DNA from: an uncultured Caldilineaceae bacterium
GTDB lineage: Bacteria > Chloroflexota > Anaerolineae > Caldilineales > Caldilineaceae
DNA: 64,000 bases
Reading direction: 5' to 3'
Assembly: GCA_951813625.1 (NCBI GenBank)
Contig: CATOTS010000010.1
Span: forward strand, 1-64,000
Part shown: piece by piece, positions 20,149 through 28,896 of the stretch
Numbering within the stretch: the first letter of the stretch is position 1
Layout of the letters: each line of letters starts with the position of its first letter
Translations under genes and position numbers: made by a program
Notes under the pieces: model-generated
What the model saw: only the letters and a program-made list of their open reading frames with translations
Told to the model about the DNA's origin: nothing
Databases searched by the model: none

Positions 20149-22077
20149 ATGCACAACAATCGCTACGGCCACATGGTCCACGAATATACGGTCGGCCGCG
20201 TGCGCCGCATCCTGCAGGAACGGGCGGCAAGACTGGACGCAATTCAGACGCGGGCGCAAGCTGAGGCATACGTAAACGACGTGCGCGCCAAGGCAGCGCG
20301 CTGTTTCCCTGCGCTTCCGGCAAGGACCGACCTGTGCGCGCGGATTACAGGAACGTTGGATCTTGGCGATATTCGCTTGGAAAAGGTCGTCTACGAAAGC
20401 CGTCCCGGGTTCCTGGTCAGCGCCAACCTCTACCTCCCCGCGCAGGTCGACGCCGAGCTGCCTTGCGTCCTCGGACTGTGCGGCCACTCAGATGCCGGCA
20501 AAGCCTATGGTCCATACCAGTTCTTCGCCCGCGGGCTGGCGTCCAAGGGCTTTGCCGTCCTCATCATGGACCCTGTCTCGCAGGGGGAGCGGCGCCAATT
20601 TTACGCCGAGGATGGCGTATCCGCAGGGGATGCGCGGCCCAGGTCGACTGTCGCCCACAACATGATTGGCAACCGTATGCTGCTAACCGGTGACTTCGTC
20701 GGCAGCTGGTTCGCCTGGGACGCGATCCGCGGCCTCGACTATCTGCTGGAGCGGCCCGAAACGGATGCGACCCGCGTCGGCGTTACCGGCTGCTCCGGCG
20801 GCGGCACGCAGACTACACAGGTGACGGCACTCGACCCGCGCATCACGATGGCCGCCCCCGACTGCTATATCACCAGCTGGCTCTGCAATCTCGAAAACGA
20901 GCTGCCCGCCGATGCCGAACAGAATCCGCCGCGCGCGCTTGAATTCGGCCTGGATGAGGTCGACCTCTTGCTGGCCTATGCGCCCCGCCCGACAATGATC
21001 CTGGCCGAGGAAAACTGCTACTTTGATCAGCGCGGCGCAAGGCAGGCCCATGCCGAAATGGAGAAAATTCATACATTGCTCGGCTCTCCCGACTCCAGCG
21101 AAATCAGCGTGGGCCACTTGGACCACGGCTTCCATAAGCATGCGCGCGAGGCGATGTACCGCTTCTTCATCAAACATGCCAGACTGGATGTCGATTGCCA
21201 GGAACCGGCGATGGAGGAGATCCCCGAGACACAGCTAAACGCCGCCGGGGGCGAGGTGGTCCCCTTCGGCAGCAAGAAGATCTTCGGCTTCACGCAGGCG
21301 CGGGCCAAAGAATTCGAGGCGCAGCGCCCTCGGCTCGAATTGGCGGCGCTGCAGGACGCTGTAAGGAAACACCTGCAGATCGAACTGCCGGATGGCCCGC
21401 CCCACCACCGTTTCCTGCGTCGCAGCGGCGGGCAGGATGCTGCCACCGGCAAAGGCTACCAGTTCGCGGTCGAGACCGAAACGGGCATCCAGGTCATTCT
21501 GACCATGTTCGGCGACCTGGAAAACCAGTGCCGCCGGCCTGGGGGCGAGGTCTCCCTCTTCGTCGGCCATTGTTCCAGTGAGGACGACTGCGCCTCTCTC
21601 CCCTGGCTGCAACGCCGCCTCACCGCAGGGCAGCGTATCCTCGCGGCCGACCTGCGCGGCACCGGACAGAGCTTCCCCGCAACCTGCGGTTCCAGCGGCC
21701 TGCTTGAACCTTATGGAGCCGACTATCTCTATGCCAGCTTCGGCAGCATGATGGGCGAAAGCTATCTTGGAAGGCGGGTCTATGACATCCTGCGCACGAT
21801 CGACTGCCTTGAAGACGGCGGCGCGACCGTCCATCTCATCGGACGCGGCACCGGCTCGCTGCCGGTCGCTTTCGCCGCTCTGCTGCACGCTTCCCGGCCG
21901 ACTTGCGAGCTTGTCCACTACCTCCCCAGCTACCGGCTCCTGATCGACAACCCTTTGCACAATTGGCCGCTTTCGTGTTTCATAGAGAACTGTCTGGCCT
22001 CGTTTGACCTGCCCGACGTCTACGCTGCCCTGGGCGACAGGTTGAAAAAATGTGATCCCTGGGGGCCCTGGATCTGA
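20149..22077 (+). CDS. alpha/beta-hydrolase (acetyl xylan esterase-like), two-domain
   Basis: Predicted carbohydrate esterase of 642 residues without a signal peptide. The N-terminal half is a complete alpha/beta hydrolase: oxyanion region VLGLCGHSDAGKAYG, nucleophile elbow GVTGCSGGGTQT (Ser), acid in ENCYFDQRGARQ, and catalytic His in GHLDHGFHKHAREAMYRFF (core DHGFH). The C-terminal half repeats the fold (ADLRGTGQSFP, then HLIGRGTGSLP), but the nucleophile elbow has Thr in place of Ser, so this half is probably structural or binding. It is followed 41 bases later by the AGE epimerase gene, suggesting deacetylation followed by sugar epimerisation. The start could also be a few codons downstream. 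Confidence 0.83.
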   Translation: MHNNRYGHMVHEYTVGRVRRILQERAARLDAIQTRAQAEAYVNDVRAKAARCFPALPARTDLCARITGTLDLGDIRLEKVVYESRPGFLVSANLYLPAQVDAELPCVLGLCGHSDAGKAYGPYQFFARGLASKGFAVLIMDPVSQGERRQFYAEDGVSAGDARPRSTVAHNMIGNRMLLTGDFVGSWFAWDAIRGLDYLLERPETDATRVGVTGCSGGGTQTTQVTALDPRITMAAPDCYITSWLCNLENELPADAEQNPPRALEFGLDEVDLLLAYAPRPTMILAEENCYFDQRGARQAHAEMEKIHTLLGSPDSSEISVGHLDHGFHKHAREAMYRFFIKHARLDVDCQEPAMEEIPETQLNAAGGEVVPFGSKKIFGFTQARAKEFEAQRPRLELAALQDAVRKHLQIELPDGPPHHRFLRRSGGQDAATGKGYQFAVETETGIQVILTMFGDLENQCRRPGGEVSLFVGHCSSEDDCASLPWLQRRLTAGQRILAADLRGTGQSFPATCGSSGLLEPYGADYLYASFGSMMGESYLGRRVYDILRTIDCLEDGGATVHLIGRGTGSLPVAFAALLHASRPTCELVHYLPSYRLLIDNPLHNWPLSCFIENCLASFDLPDVYAALGDRLKKCDPWGPWI

Positions 22078-22118
22078 TGGCGCCGCATTCCGCATAACAG
22101 TCAAGGGGAAAACCCCTA

Positions 22119-23306
22119 ATGTCATACCGTGACCCCGATTTCCTGCGCGCCCACATACGAAGCATTATCTCCTTCTATCACCCGGCCTGCATCGACGAGG
22201 AGTACGGCGGCTTCATAAACCAGATGCGCGACGACGGCTCGGTCTTCGACCGCATGACGAAGCACCTGGTTGGCACCTGCCGATTCGTCTACTGCTACTC
22301 GGTGGCCTCCCTGGCGCTGGGCGACGGGACCTATCGCGATGCGGTCGCGCATGGTTTGCGCTGCCTGCAGGAGTCGCACCGGCAAACCGACGGGGGCTTC
22401 GCCTGGGTGCTGCAAGGCCGCGAGGTGGAGGATGGCAACCGCCACTGCTACGGTCACGCTTTCGTGCTGCTGGCCGCGGCCTGCGCAGCCAAAGCCGGCG
22501 TGGAAGGCGGAACGGAGCTCGCCTCCTACGTCTACGATCTGCTGGAGGAACGTTTCTGGGAGCCGGACGCTCGACTCTACGCCGACCTGATCGCGGCCGG
22601 CGACTGGAACGCGGTCGACCCATACCGCGGCCAGAATGCCAATATGCACATGTGTGAAGCGATGCTCTCGGCCTACGAGGCCACCGGTGAATCCCATTTC
22701 CTGGACCGCGCCCACCTGCTGGCGAAACGCATCTGCGTTGACCTGGCCGACAAGGCTGACGGGCTGGTCTGGGAGCACTACCGTGCCGACTGGACGCACG
22801 ACTGGGACTTCAACAAGGACGACCCGCAGGACCTGTTCAAGCCCTACGGCTATCTTCCCGGTCACTTCACCGAGTGGAGCAAACTTCTGCTGATCCTGGA
22901 ACGTTACCGGCCGGAGGAGTGGATGCTGCCGCGCGCCCGCCATCTGTTTGACACCGCGCTTGAGAAGAGCTGGGACGACGAGAATGGCGGCATGAACTAC
23001 ACTTTCACGCCCGACGGCGCCGTCCTCGACCGCGACCGCTATTACTGGGTGCTGTCGGAGACTTTCGCCGCCGCGGCTGCGCTGGCCCTGCGTACCGGCG
23101 ATGACAGCTACTGGGCGTGGTACGACAAACTCTGGGCATACTCGGACCGGCACTTTGTCGACCACGAGCACGGCGCCTGGTACCGGATCCTTGATGCCAA
23201 AAACGAGAAGTACGACGATCTCAAGAGCCCGCCGTCCAAGACCGACTATCACCCGCTGGGCGCCTGCTACGAGACACTGGAGGCGTTGAGGCTCGCGGGC
23301 CAGTAG
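22119..23306 (+). CDS. N-acylglucosamine 2-epimerase (AGE) family sugar isomerase
   Basis: Predicted (alpha/alpha)6-barrel epimerase or aldose-ketose isomerase, 395 residues, the normal family length. Conserved His/Arg segments are visible: THLVGTCRFVYCYSVA-like (KHLVGTCRFVYCYS), YGHAFVLLAAA, NMHMCEAMLSAYEATGE, KPYGYLPGHFTEWSKLLL and TDYHPLGACYETLEA. These line the active site in AGE, mannose isomerase and cellobiose epimerase, which cannot be told apart here. The GGFINQM motif near the N-terminus is also typical. It lies directly downstream of the esterase and upstream of a PhyH gene. Confidence 0.88.
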   Translation: MSYRDPDFLRAHIRSIISFYHPACIDEEYGGFINQMRDDGSVFDRMTKHLVGTCRFVYCYSVASLALGDGTYRDAVAHGLRCLQESHRQTDGGFAWVLQGREVEDGNRHCYGHAFVLLAAACAAKAGVEGGTELASYVYDLLEERFWEPDARLYADLIAAGDWNAVDPYRGQNANMHMCEAMLSAYEATGESHFLDRAHLLAKRICVDLADKADGLVWEHYRADWTHDWDFNKDDPQDLFKPYGYLPGHFTEWSKLLLILERYRPEEWMLPRARHLFDTALEKSWDDENGGMNYTFTPDGAVLDRDRYYWVLSETFAAAAALALRTGDDSYWAWYDKLWAYSDRHFVDHEHGAWYRILDAKNEKYDDLKSPPSKTDYHPLGACYETLEALRLAGQ

Positions 23307-23434
23307 TTCGACCGGCCGAACTGTCAGAAGAATCGACCTCCTTCCGGCCGGCCCCAAGGATTCCGCTTTCCAGTGCCTTTGATTCTATGCGTGGACTGAA
23401 GTCTTTCAAGCCAGCCGCACCGGGAGGACGCAGG

Positions 23435-24250
23435 ATGCAGACTGAAGAAGTCTTGTTGGCTCGTCAGAGCTACCAGCAGGACGGCTTCTACATTTGCACG
23501 CAGCCGCTGATACCGCGGGACTTGGTAGAGAGAGCGGTTGCAGGCATGGACGCTGTGCGCGCCGGCGAATACGACACGGGGATTCCCCCGCGGCCCTCGC
23601 GCTGGAATCCAGGCGACGACCCCAATGCGCTCTGCAAGATCGAGAAGCCGCAGATCGCCAGTCGGGCTATCATGGAGCTGGTTTCGCATCCGGCCCTGGG
23701 CGAAAAGGCGGCCGAGGTCACCGGCGCGAGCGCCGTGCAAGTCTGGTGGGTGCAGCTGCTGTACAAGCCGCCCTCGGCGCCCGGCCAGCAGCCGCGCACC
23801 AACATCGGCTGGCACCAGGACTACAACTACTGGGGCGCCTGGGAAGAGGAGAGCGAACTGTTTACGGCCTGGGTCGCGCTCAGCGACGTTACCCCTGAAA
23901 CCGGGCCGATGAACTTCGTCGCCGGCTCCCACCGCTGGGGACTGTCGGCCGAGAGCGATTTCGCGTCGCAGGAGTACGAGGCCCTGCGCGAGACGATCCG
24001 CAACGCCCATGGCCAGGAATGGCGAGAAGTGCCCGCCATTCTGCCGCCGGGCGCCGCCAGCTTCCACCAGAAACTGACCTTCCACGGCAGCGGCCCCAAC
24101 CTGTCGTCGCAACCGCGCCGCAGCTTTGCTGTCCACATGCGCACTGAGAAATCTCGCCCTAAGGGAGATCTCCGCCAGGGCCTGACCGCATTCATCGACG
24201 ACCCAACCCACTGCCCCATCATATACGGTGATGTCGGCTCGCTACTGTAG
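23435..24250 (+). CDS. phytanoyl-CoA dioxygenase (PhyH) family protein
   Basis: Second Fe(II)/2-oxoglutarate oxygenase of the window, 271 residues. The start at 23435 (MQTEEVLLARQSYQQDGFY) follows GGGAGGACGCAGG. Iron ligands: HxD in IGWHQDYNYWG and distal His in LTFHGSGPN; 2-oxoglutarate arginine in PRRSFAVHM. The core TPETGPMNFVAGSHRWG is standard PhyH. It is only distantly similar to the PhyH protein at 13969, so this is not a recent duplicate. The gene is tightly embedded among sugar and amino-acid enzymes, which suggests hydroxylation of a small polar substrate rather than a fatty acyl-CoA. Confidence 0.88.
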   Translation: MQTEEVLLARQSYQQDGFYICTQPLIPRDLVERAVAGMDAVRAGEYDTGIPPRPSRWNPGDDPNALCKIEKPQIASRAIMELVSHPALGEKAAEVTGASAVQVWWVQLLYKPPSAPGQQPRTNIGWHQDYNYWGAWEEESELFTAWVALSDVTPETGPMNFVAGSHRWGLSAESDFASQEYEALRETIRNAHGQEWREVPAILPPGAASFHQKLTFHGSGPNLSSQPRRSFAVHMRTEKSRPKGDLRQGLTAFIDDPTHCPIIYGDVGSLL

Positions 24251-24322
24251 GTCGAGAGAGCTGAGCGGCCGCGCATACAGACCAATTCACTTTCCGCAAC
24301 TGCCAGACAGGAACAAAAGCCC

Positions 24323-25531
24323 ATGCCGGTCCAACCGTACAACATCGAACAGTCACGCACGCTCCTCGATCGCTCCGACCAGTTGATCATACGCGGCTGC
24401 CAGGGGCACAAGCGCAGCCATGAGATGCTGGAGCTGGGATACCCGGTCTTCACGCAACGCGCATCCGGCGCCCGCTTCTGGGACGTCGACGGCAACGAAT
24501 ATCTCGACTATCTGTTGGGCTTCGGACCGATCGTCCTGGGACACAACGATCCCGCGGTCAGCGCGGCCGTGCGCGCCCAGATGGAAGAGGGTACCATCTA
24601 CAGCACCGCCCATCCCAAGGAGCTCGAGGTCGCGCAGATGCTGATCGACCTGATCCCGGCCGTGGAAATGCTCGGCTTCCTGATCGGCGGCAGCGCGGCG
24701 ACCTCGGCCGCAGTGCGGCTGGCCCGAGCCTACACCGGCCGCGACAAGGTCATCCGCTGCGGCTATCACGGCTGGCACGACTGGTCGCGCACCGAGGACG
24801 AAGGCTCGCCGACAGTAATCGCGCCCCTCACGCTTGAAGTGCCCTACGGCGACCTCGATGCGCTCGAAGACTGCTTCAAACAGAATGACAACGAGGTCGC
24901 CTGTGTCATCATGGAGACGATCCGCGGCGACGGCCCGCCCGAGGGCTTTCTGCAGGGCTGCGTCGACGTGGCGCACAAATACGGCGCGCTCTGCGTCTTC
25001 GACGAGGTCAAGGTCGGCTTCCGCGTCGCCTTCGGCGGCGCCGGCGAGTACTACGGCGTCACCCCCGATCTGACCGCCTTCAGCAAGGCCTGCTTCAACG
25101 GCTATCCCGGCAGCATCGTCGCCGGCCGCAAGGATATCCTCGGCTCACCGCAGTGTCAGTCCAGCTGGATGGCCGCGACCTTCCACTGCGACCTGCCCAG
25201 CCTCGTGAGCATCGAGACCGTCGTCAGCGAGATGAAGCGCCGCGACGGCATCGCTTACCAGTGGAAGATCGGCAACCGCCTGATCGAGGGCGTCAACGCC
25301 GCCTGCGAACAAGGCGGCCTCGGCTACCGGCTGACCGGTACGGGACCGATGCCCACCCCGGTCATCCAGGACGAGGACAAGGACCGCTGCATCGCCATGC
25401 TCCAGGGCTGCCTCGCGCGCGGCTTCTACCTCCATCCCAACCACCCGATGTTCCTCACTCTCTCCCACACCGAGCAGGACATCGAGGACACGATCACGGC
25501 CGTCCAGGAGTCGAGCGCAGACCTGGACTAG
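24323..25531 (+). CDS. class III aminotransferase, glutamate-1-semialdehyde aminomutase-like
   Basis: PLP enzyme of fold type I, 402 residues. The substrate/cofactor blocks are YLDYLLGFGPIVLGHNDP, GGSAATSAAVRLARAYTGRDKVI, GYHGWHDW and the Asp pairing with the PLP nitrogen in CVFDEVKVGFR. The Schiff-base lysine is in FSKACFNGYPGSI. HemL itself is slightly longer and more conserved, so a catabolic aminotransferase or aminomutase is more likely than haem synthesis. An AGGAAC box precedes the start. A second, 450-residue relative is encoded at 34380-35732 in the minus-strand operon. Confidence 0.87.
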   Translation: MPVQPYNIEQSRTLLDRSDQLIIRGCQGHKRSHEMLELGYPVFTQRASGARFWDVDGNEYLDYLLGFGPIVLGHNDPAVSAAVRAQMEEGTIYSTAHPKELEVAQMLIDLIPAVEMLGFLIGGSAATSAAVRLARAYTGRDKVIRCGYHGWHDWSRTEDEGSPTVIAPLTLEVPYGDLDALEDCFKQNDNEVACVIMETIRGDGPPEGFLQGCVDVAHKYGALCVFDEVKVGFRVAFGGAGEYYGVTPDLTAFSKACFNGYPGSIVAGRKDILGSPQCQSSWMAATFHCDLPSLVSIETVVSEMKRRDGIAYQWKIGNRLIEGVNAACEQGGLGYRLTGTGPMPTPVIQDEDKDRCIAMLQGCLARGFYLHPNHPMFLTLSHTEQDIEDTITAVQESSADLD

Positions 25532-25731
25532 GGATTCCCGGCCCGCGTTGGATACGAATCGATTGGGGGTCGCAGACAGTTCCATTGATAGATCAGCTAG
25601 AGTTGGCATCTACAGGTTGGCTGCCTACAGTCCCGGTTCTGGTTCGCCTGGTTCTTGGAGCGAAGACCGCCGCCTGAGCCGCTGCAGTGAACAGTTTCCA
25701 TCACATGAATCAGATGAATCAAAGTTCAAAC

Positions 25732-26018
25732 GTAATTGCTAAGCCACATACAGCGTCTGTCTCGACCAGGGCTTCATCCCCGCCGCCAATTCAGATTATC
25801 TGATTGCGTATTCGGTCGGCCTCCGCCACGTTGGATAAGCCGGACTGCAGGAATGACGACGTACTGTCGGTGAGCGATGGTTTTGGAGGGGGGCGTTGCG
25901 GGGGGAGTCCCCCCGCACAAGGGAGGGCCGCAGGCCCGACCGCCCAAAAAGCAAGGAGAGAAAAAAACCTTCGCTCGCCCCCTTCATGGTCGCAGACTGA
26001 TAGCGGCTGAGTAGTTAC
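25732..26018 (-). mobile_element. MITE-like element, copy C (287 bp, reverse orientation)
   Basis: Ends are GTAATTGCTAAGCC at left and, inverted, GTAACTACTCAGCC at right. The flanking 8-mers GTTCAAAC (25724-25731) and GTTCAGAC (26019-26026) match at 7 of 8 positions, consistent with an older target duplication. One GC-rich palindrome core lies at about 25886-25950, reversed relative to copies A and B. It separates the aminotransferase gene from the ThuA gene. Confidence 0.85.
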
Positions 26019-26026
26019 GTTCAGAC

Positions 26027-26373
26027 AATTGTCAACGAGCCCCGGTTCAGCGGCATCTGTTCAGAAGTAGATGGAACAATGACCCTATGGAGCGATTACC
26101 AGTTCATGAGGGAAGCCCAAGCGAGCTTTGCCGAAAATTGAGCCCTCCCATCAACCAGTTCCCGGCACAGGGCGGGGCGCAGAGTGCAGATACCCGGTGC
26201 CAAATACGCAACAGTTGAACCGTAGGCCCGTGACCGTGGCTGACCGCAAGCCAGACCGAACGGATTGCAACATCGAGAACATTCAATTCCACGGCAGGAA
26301 AAGGGTAAGGCTCAGCAATGGACTCGTAGACCTGGCGGCAGTACCCAATTGAACACGACCCAATAGGACTAAC
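26027..26373. other. intergenic region without recognised features
   Basis: About 350 bases between MITE copy C and the ThuA gene. No gene, strong promoter or hairpin was identified. An AGGA box lies about ten bases before the ThuA start at 26374. Confidence 0.5.
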
Positions 26374-27033
26374 ATGAGCACAGACAAAACACGCACACTT
26401 GTCTTCTGCGACGACAGCGCCCACCCTGCTTCCCTCACGCGGGATGGACTTGCAGCCCTGGGTGAGACCGGACTCGCACTCGACTGGGTGGAGGACCCGG
26501 CGGCCTGGCGCAGCGAGAGCTTGGACAGCTATCCGCTGGTTATCTTTTCGAAGGCCAACAACCGGTCGCAGAGGGAGCATGAACCCTGGGCGGATGAAGA
26601 CACCGGCCGGGCCTTCGCCGACCATGTGGCCGCCGGAAACGGCATCCTTGTTCTTCACTCCGGTACGGCCCTATACGGCAACTCTCCCTCACTGTGTAAG
26701 CTGATGGGAGGTATCTTCACCGGCCATCCGCCGCAGTGCGCCGTCACGGTGGAGCCTTTGAGCGGGCATCCTCTGACCGCGGGCAGCGCGGCCTTCACTT
26801 TGAAGGACGAGCATTACATGATGGAGATGAACGACCCGGACGTCGATCTCTTCCTCCACACCGATTCTCAGCATGGCAGGCAGCCGGCGGGATGGGCGCG
26901 TACCGAGGGCAAGGGCCGCGTGGGCGTCCTGACACCGGGCCACAACCCCGAAGTATGGCGCCACCCTTCGTTCCAGGCGTTGCTGCGCAACTGCATCGCC
27001 TGGTGCAACCCGAATGACAATTCAGGAGAATGA
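26374..27033 (+). CDS. ThuA-like domain protein (trehalose-utilisation type, glutamine amidotransferase fold)
   Basis: 219-residue ThuA-like protein. Family features are PLVIFSKANN at the second strand, GNGILVLHSG, then LMGGIFTGHPPQ, HPLTAGSAAFTLKDEHYMMEM and GRVGVLTPGHNPEVWRHPSFQALLRNCIAWC (core TPGHNPEVWRHPSF), typical of ThuA proteins found beside Gfo/Idh dehydrogenases and aldo/keto reductases. The fold is class I amidotransferase-like, but the catalytic Cys is not evident. It is predicted to act in disaccharide or sugar catabolism. The stop overlaps the start of the aldo/keto reductase by 4 bases (ATGA), indicating coupling. Confidence 0.83.
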   Translation: MSTDKTRTLVFCDDSAHPASLTRDGLAALGETGLALDWVEDPAAWRSESLDSYPLVIFSKANNRSQREHEPWADEDTGRAFADHVAAGNGILVLHSGTALYGNSPSLCKLMGGIFTGHPPQCAVTVEPLSGHPLTAGSAAFTLKDEHYMMEMNDPDVDLFLHTDSQHGRQPAGWARTEGKGRVGVLTPGHNPEVWRHPSFQALLRNCIAWCNPNDNSGE

Positions 27034-27992
27034 CGATGACCGCAGCCCAGATCTCACCGCCGCGCCGCCGCCTCGGCCGCACCGAACTGAGCATCCCTGT
27101 CATACCCTTCGGCACAATGGGCTTTGGCAGCCACTTCGGCTTTGTCGCCGACGACGAGGCCGTTGCCCTGATCAAGCATGCCGTATCGCTGGGTGTCAAC
27201 CATTTCGATTGCGCGCGCTGCTACGGCGACTCGTTGCGCAAGCTTAGCCTGGCGCTGCGCGAGATCCCGCGCGCGGATGTCATTATCACCGGCCGGCTCT
27301 GTTGCCACTCCGGCGCGCCCTGGGGCGGCTATCGCGGCGAGGGCGAGGCCGACTTCTCAGCCGACCGCGCCATCCGCGACGTCGAAGACCAGCTCGAACT
27401 CCTTGGCATCGACTACTTCGACGGCATGCTGATTCACGACCCGACCCGCATCGAACCCACCCTGGAGAAGGACGGCACTCTAGCGGGCCTGCTCCAGCTC
27501 AAGGCACGCGGACAGGTGTGCCACGTTGGCTACGGCATGCGCCAGCACCACTTCCATCAGCAGGTGATCGCCACCGGCGACGTCGACCTGATCCTCTGCT
27601 TCAGCGACTACAATCTCATACGCCAGTCCGCAGCCGACACCGTCCTGCCCGCCGCAGCCGCCGCCGACATCGGTGTCATGAACGGCTGGTCGATCCTGCG
27701 CGGCCTGCTGACCGGGGCCGACATCGACGAGGCCCGCACGAAGAGCCGCTACCGGATTGACGAAGATGCCGACGCCGCGCGGCTGCTCTGGCAGTGGTGC
27801 CGCGAAGAGGGCATCGACCTCCTGCAACTGGCCATCCAATTCTGCCTCAAGGAGACCCGCATCCACGGCAACCCGATCGGCAGCCTCAACGTCGAGCAAC
27901 TCGAGACCAATATCCGCGCCGCGAATTCGCCGTTGGACGACGCTGTGTGGGCGAAGTTCGAAGCTGAGTTTGGCGTCGTTGCGGCGGGGTAA
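27030..27992 (+). CDS. aldo/keto reductase with altered catalytic lysine position
   Basis: TIM-barrel NAD(P)H-dependent reductase family, 320 residues. The opening RRRLGRTELSIPVIPFGTMGFG is standard. The catalytic Asp and Tyr are in NHFDCARCYGDS and the His in DYFDGMLIHDP. The segment that normally ends in Thr-Lys reads VIITGRLCCHSG, so the tetrad lysine appears to be replaced by arginine; this rests on alignment by eye. ATGA overlap with ThuA shows an operon. It may be reduced in classical activity or use a different chemistry. An alternative ATG lies two codons downstream. Confidence 0.83.
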   Translation: MTMTAAQISPPRRRLGRTELSIPVIPFGTMGFGSHFGFVADDEAVALIKHAVSLGVNHFDCARCYGDSLRKLSLALREIPRADVIITGRLCCHSGAPWGGYRGEGEADFSADRAIRDVEDQLELLGIDYFDGMLIHDPTRIEPTLEKDGTLAGLLQLKARGQVCHVGYGMRQHHFHQQVIATGDVDLILCFSDYNLIRQSAADTVLPAAAAADIGVMNGWSILRGLLTGADIDEARTKSRYRIDEDADAARLLWQWCREEGIDLLQLAIQFCLKETRIHGNPIGSLNVEQLETNIRAANSPLDDAVWAKFEAEFGVVAAG

Positions 27993-28083
27993 GCAGGACG
28001 ACCGAGACGTGAGAATCTTACGGAACCTCCCCTGGATTTCTCAACACAAGCAGGCCCGGCGACACTGACGGCACACCTTCGAT

Positions 28084-28881
28084 ATGCCACAATATATTAG
28101 CACCGACCTGGCCCTGGACCTGCGGCGCCTGGGCGTAGAAGCAGGCGACATCCTCTTCGTCCACTCCTCCTTCAAGTCGCTCGGCCCGGTCGTCGGCGGC
28201 GCCATCGCCGTGATCGAGGCCCTGGAGGCCGCTGTCGGGACGGATGGACTACTGCTAATGCCCTCCTTCAACCTGGTGGAATGGGAGGAACGCGCCCAGA
28301 CCTGGGACCACGCAACCACGCCCTCGACCGTCGGTTGGATCACAGAGCAGTTCCGCCAATTGCCCGGCGTCCACCGTTCTGACCACTACTCGCATGCTGT
28401 GACTGCGCGGGGACGAGGGGCTGAGGCCTTTGTGGCGGACCACCTGAGGGGGGAGGGGATGGACTCACCGTGGGACCTGGCGCCGTGGGGGAAGACGTAC
28501 GGTGTGCATTCGCCGATGTACCGGGCCTACGAGGCCGGGGCGAAGCTGTTGATGCTGGGCGTCGATTACGAATCATCGACCTACGTTCACCTGGTGGAAG
28601 TGATGTACTGGAACCGGCTGAGGCAAAAGGCGAGGAGTGAGGTTGTGCAGCGCGGGGAGAGTCAATTGCCTGCGGTCGGGGCTGCGGCCAGCCGGCGGGA
28701 GGCCGATGGAGTCCCGTACCCACTGCTTGACCGGCCGGGTCTGGGCGCGTACTGGGAACGAACGGGATCGCTGCAGCGAGGCAGCGTCGGCGACGCCGAC
28801 TGCCGGCTGTTCAGCGTGCGCGTCTACGTCGACGCCCTTCTGGCCGAAGTCGAGCGCAACGCCGAACTCTATCTGCTTTGA
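28084..28881 (+). CDS. AAC(3)-family (antibiotic_NAT/YokD-like) N-acetyltransferase
   Basis: 265 residues resembling aminoglycoside N(3)-acetyltransferases: GDILFVHSSFKSLGPVVGG, AVGTDGLLLMPSF, TPSTVGWITEQFRQLPGVHRSDHYSHAV (core TPSTVGWITEQFRQLPG), SPWDLAPWGKTYG and GAKLLMLGVDYESSTYVHLVE. The HSS and SxHY histidine motifs are those that help deprotonate the acceptor. Chromosomal members of this family often act on other amino-sugar-like substrates, and its setting among sugar enzymes fits that better than drug resistance. It converges with the next operon; only 15 bases separate the stops. Confidence 0.82.
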   Translation: MPQYISTDLALDLRRLGVEAGDILFVHSSFKSLGPVVGGAIAVIEALEAAVGTDGLLLMPSFNLVEWEERAQTWDHATTPSTVGWITEQFRQLPGVHRSDHYSHAVTARGRGAEAFVADHLRGEGMDSPWDLAPWGKTYGVHSPMYRAYEAGAKLLMLGVDYESSTYVHLVEVMYWNRLRQKARSEVVQRGESQLPAVGAAASRREADGVPYPLLDRPGLGAYWERTGSLQRGSVGDADCRLFSVRVYVDALLAEVERNAELYLL

Positions 28882-28896
28882 TGGGATCGCCCGGTT

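Noticed and set aside
28084..28881. Aminoglycoside resistance gene
   Set aside because: The family fits, but there is no mobile resistance context and the neighbours are sugar enzymes; only the family assignment is kept.
28882..28896. Terminator between the converging AAC(3)-like and Gfo/Idh genes
   Set aside because: Only a 5-bp GCCCG/CGGGC stem overlapping a stop codon and no T tract; too weak to call.
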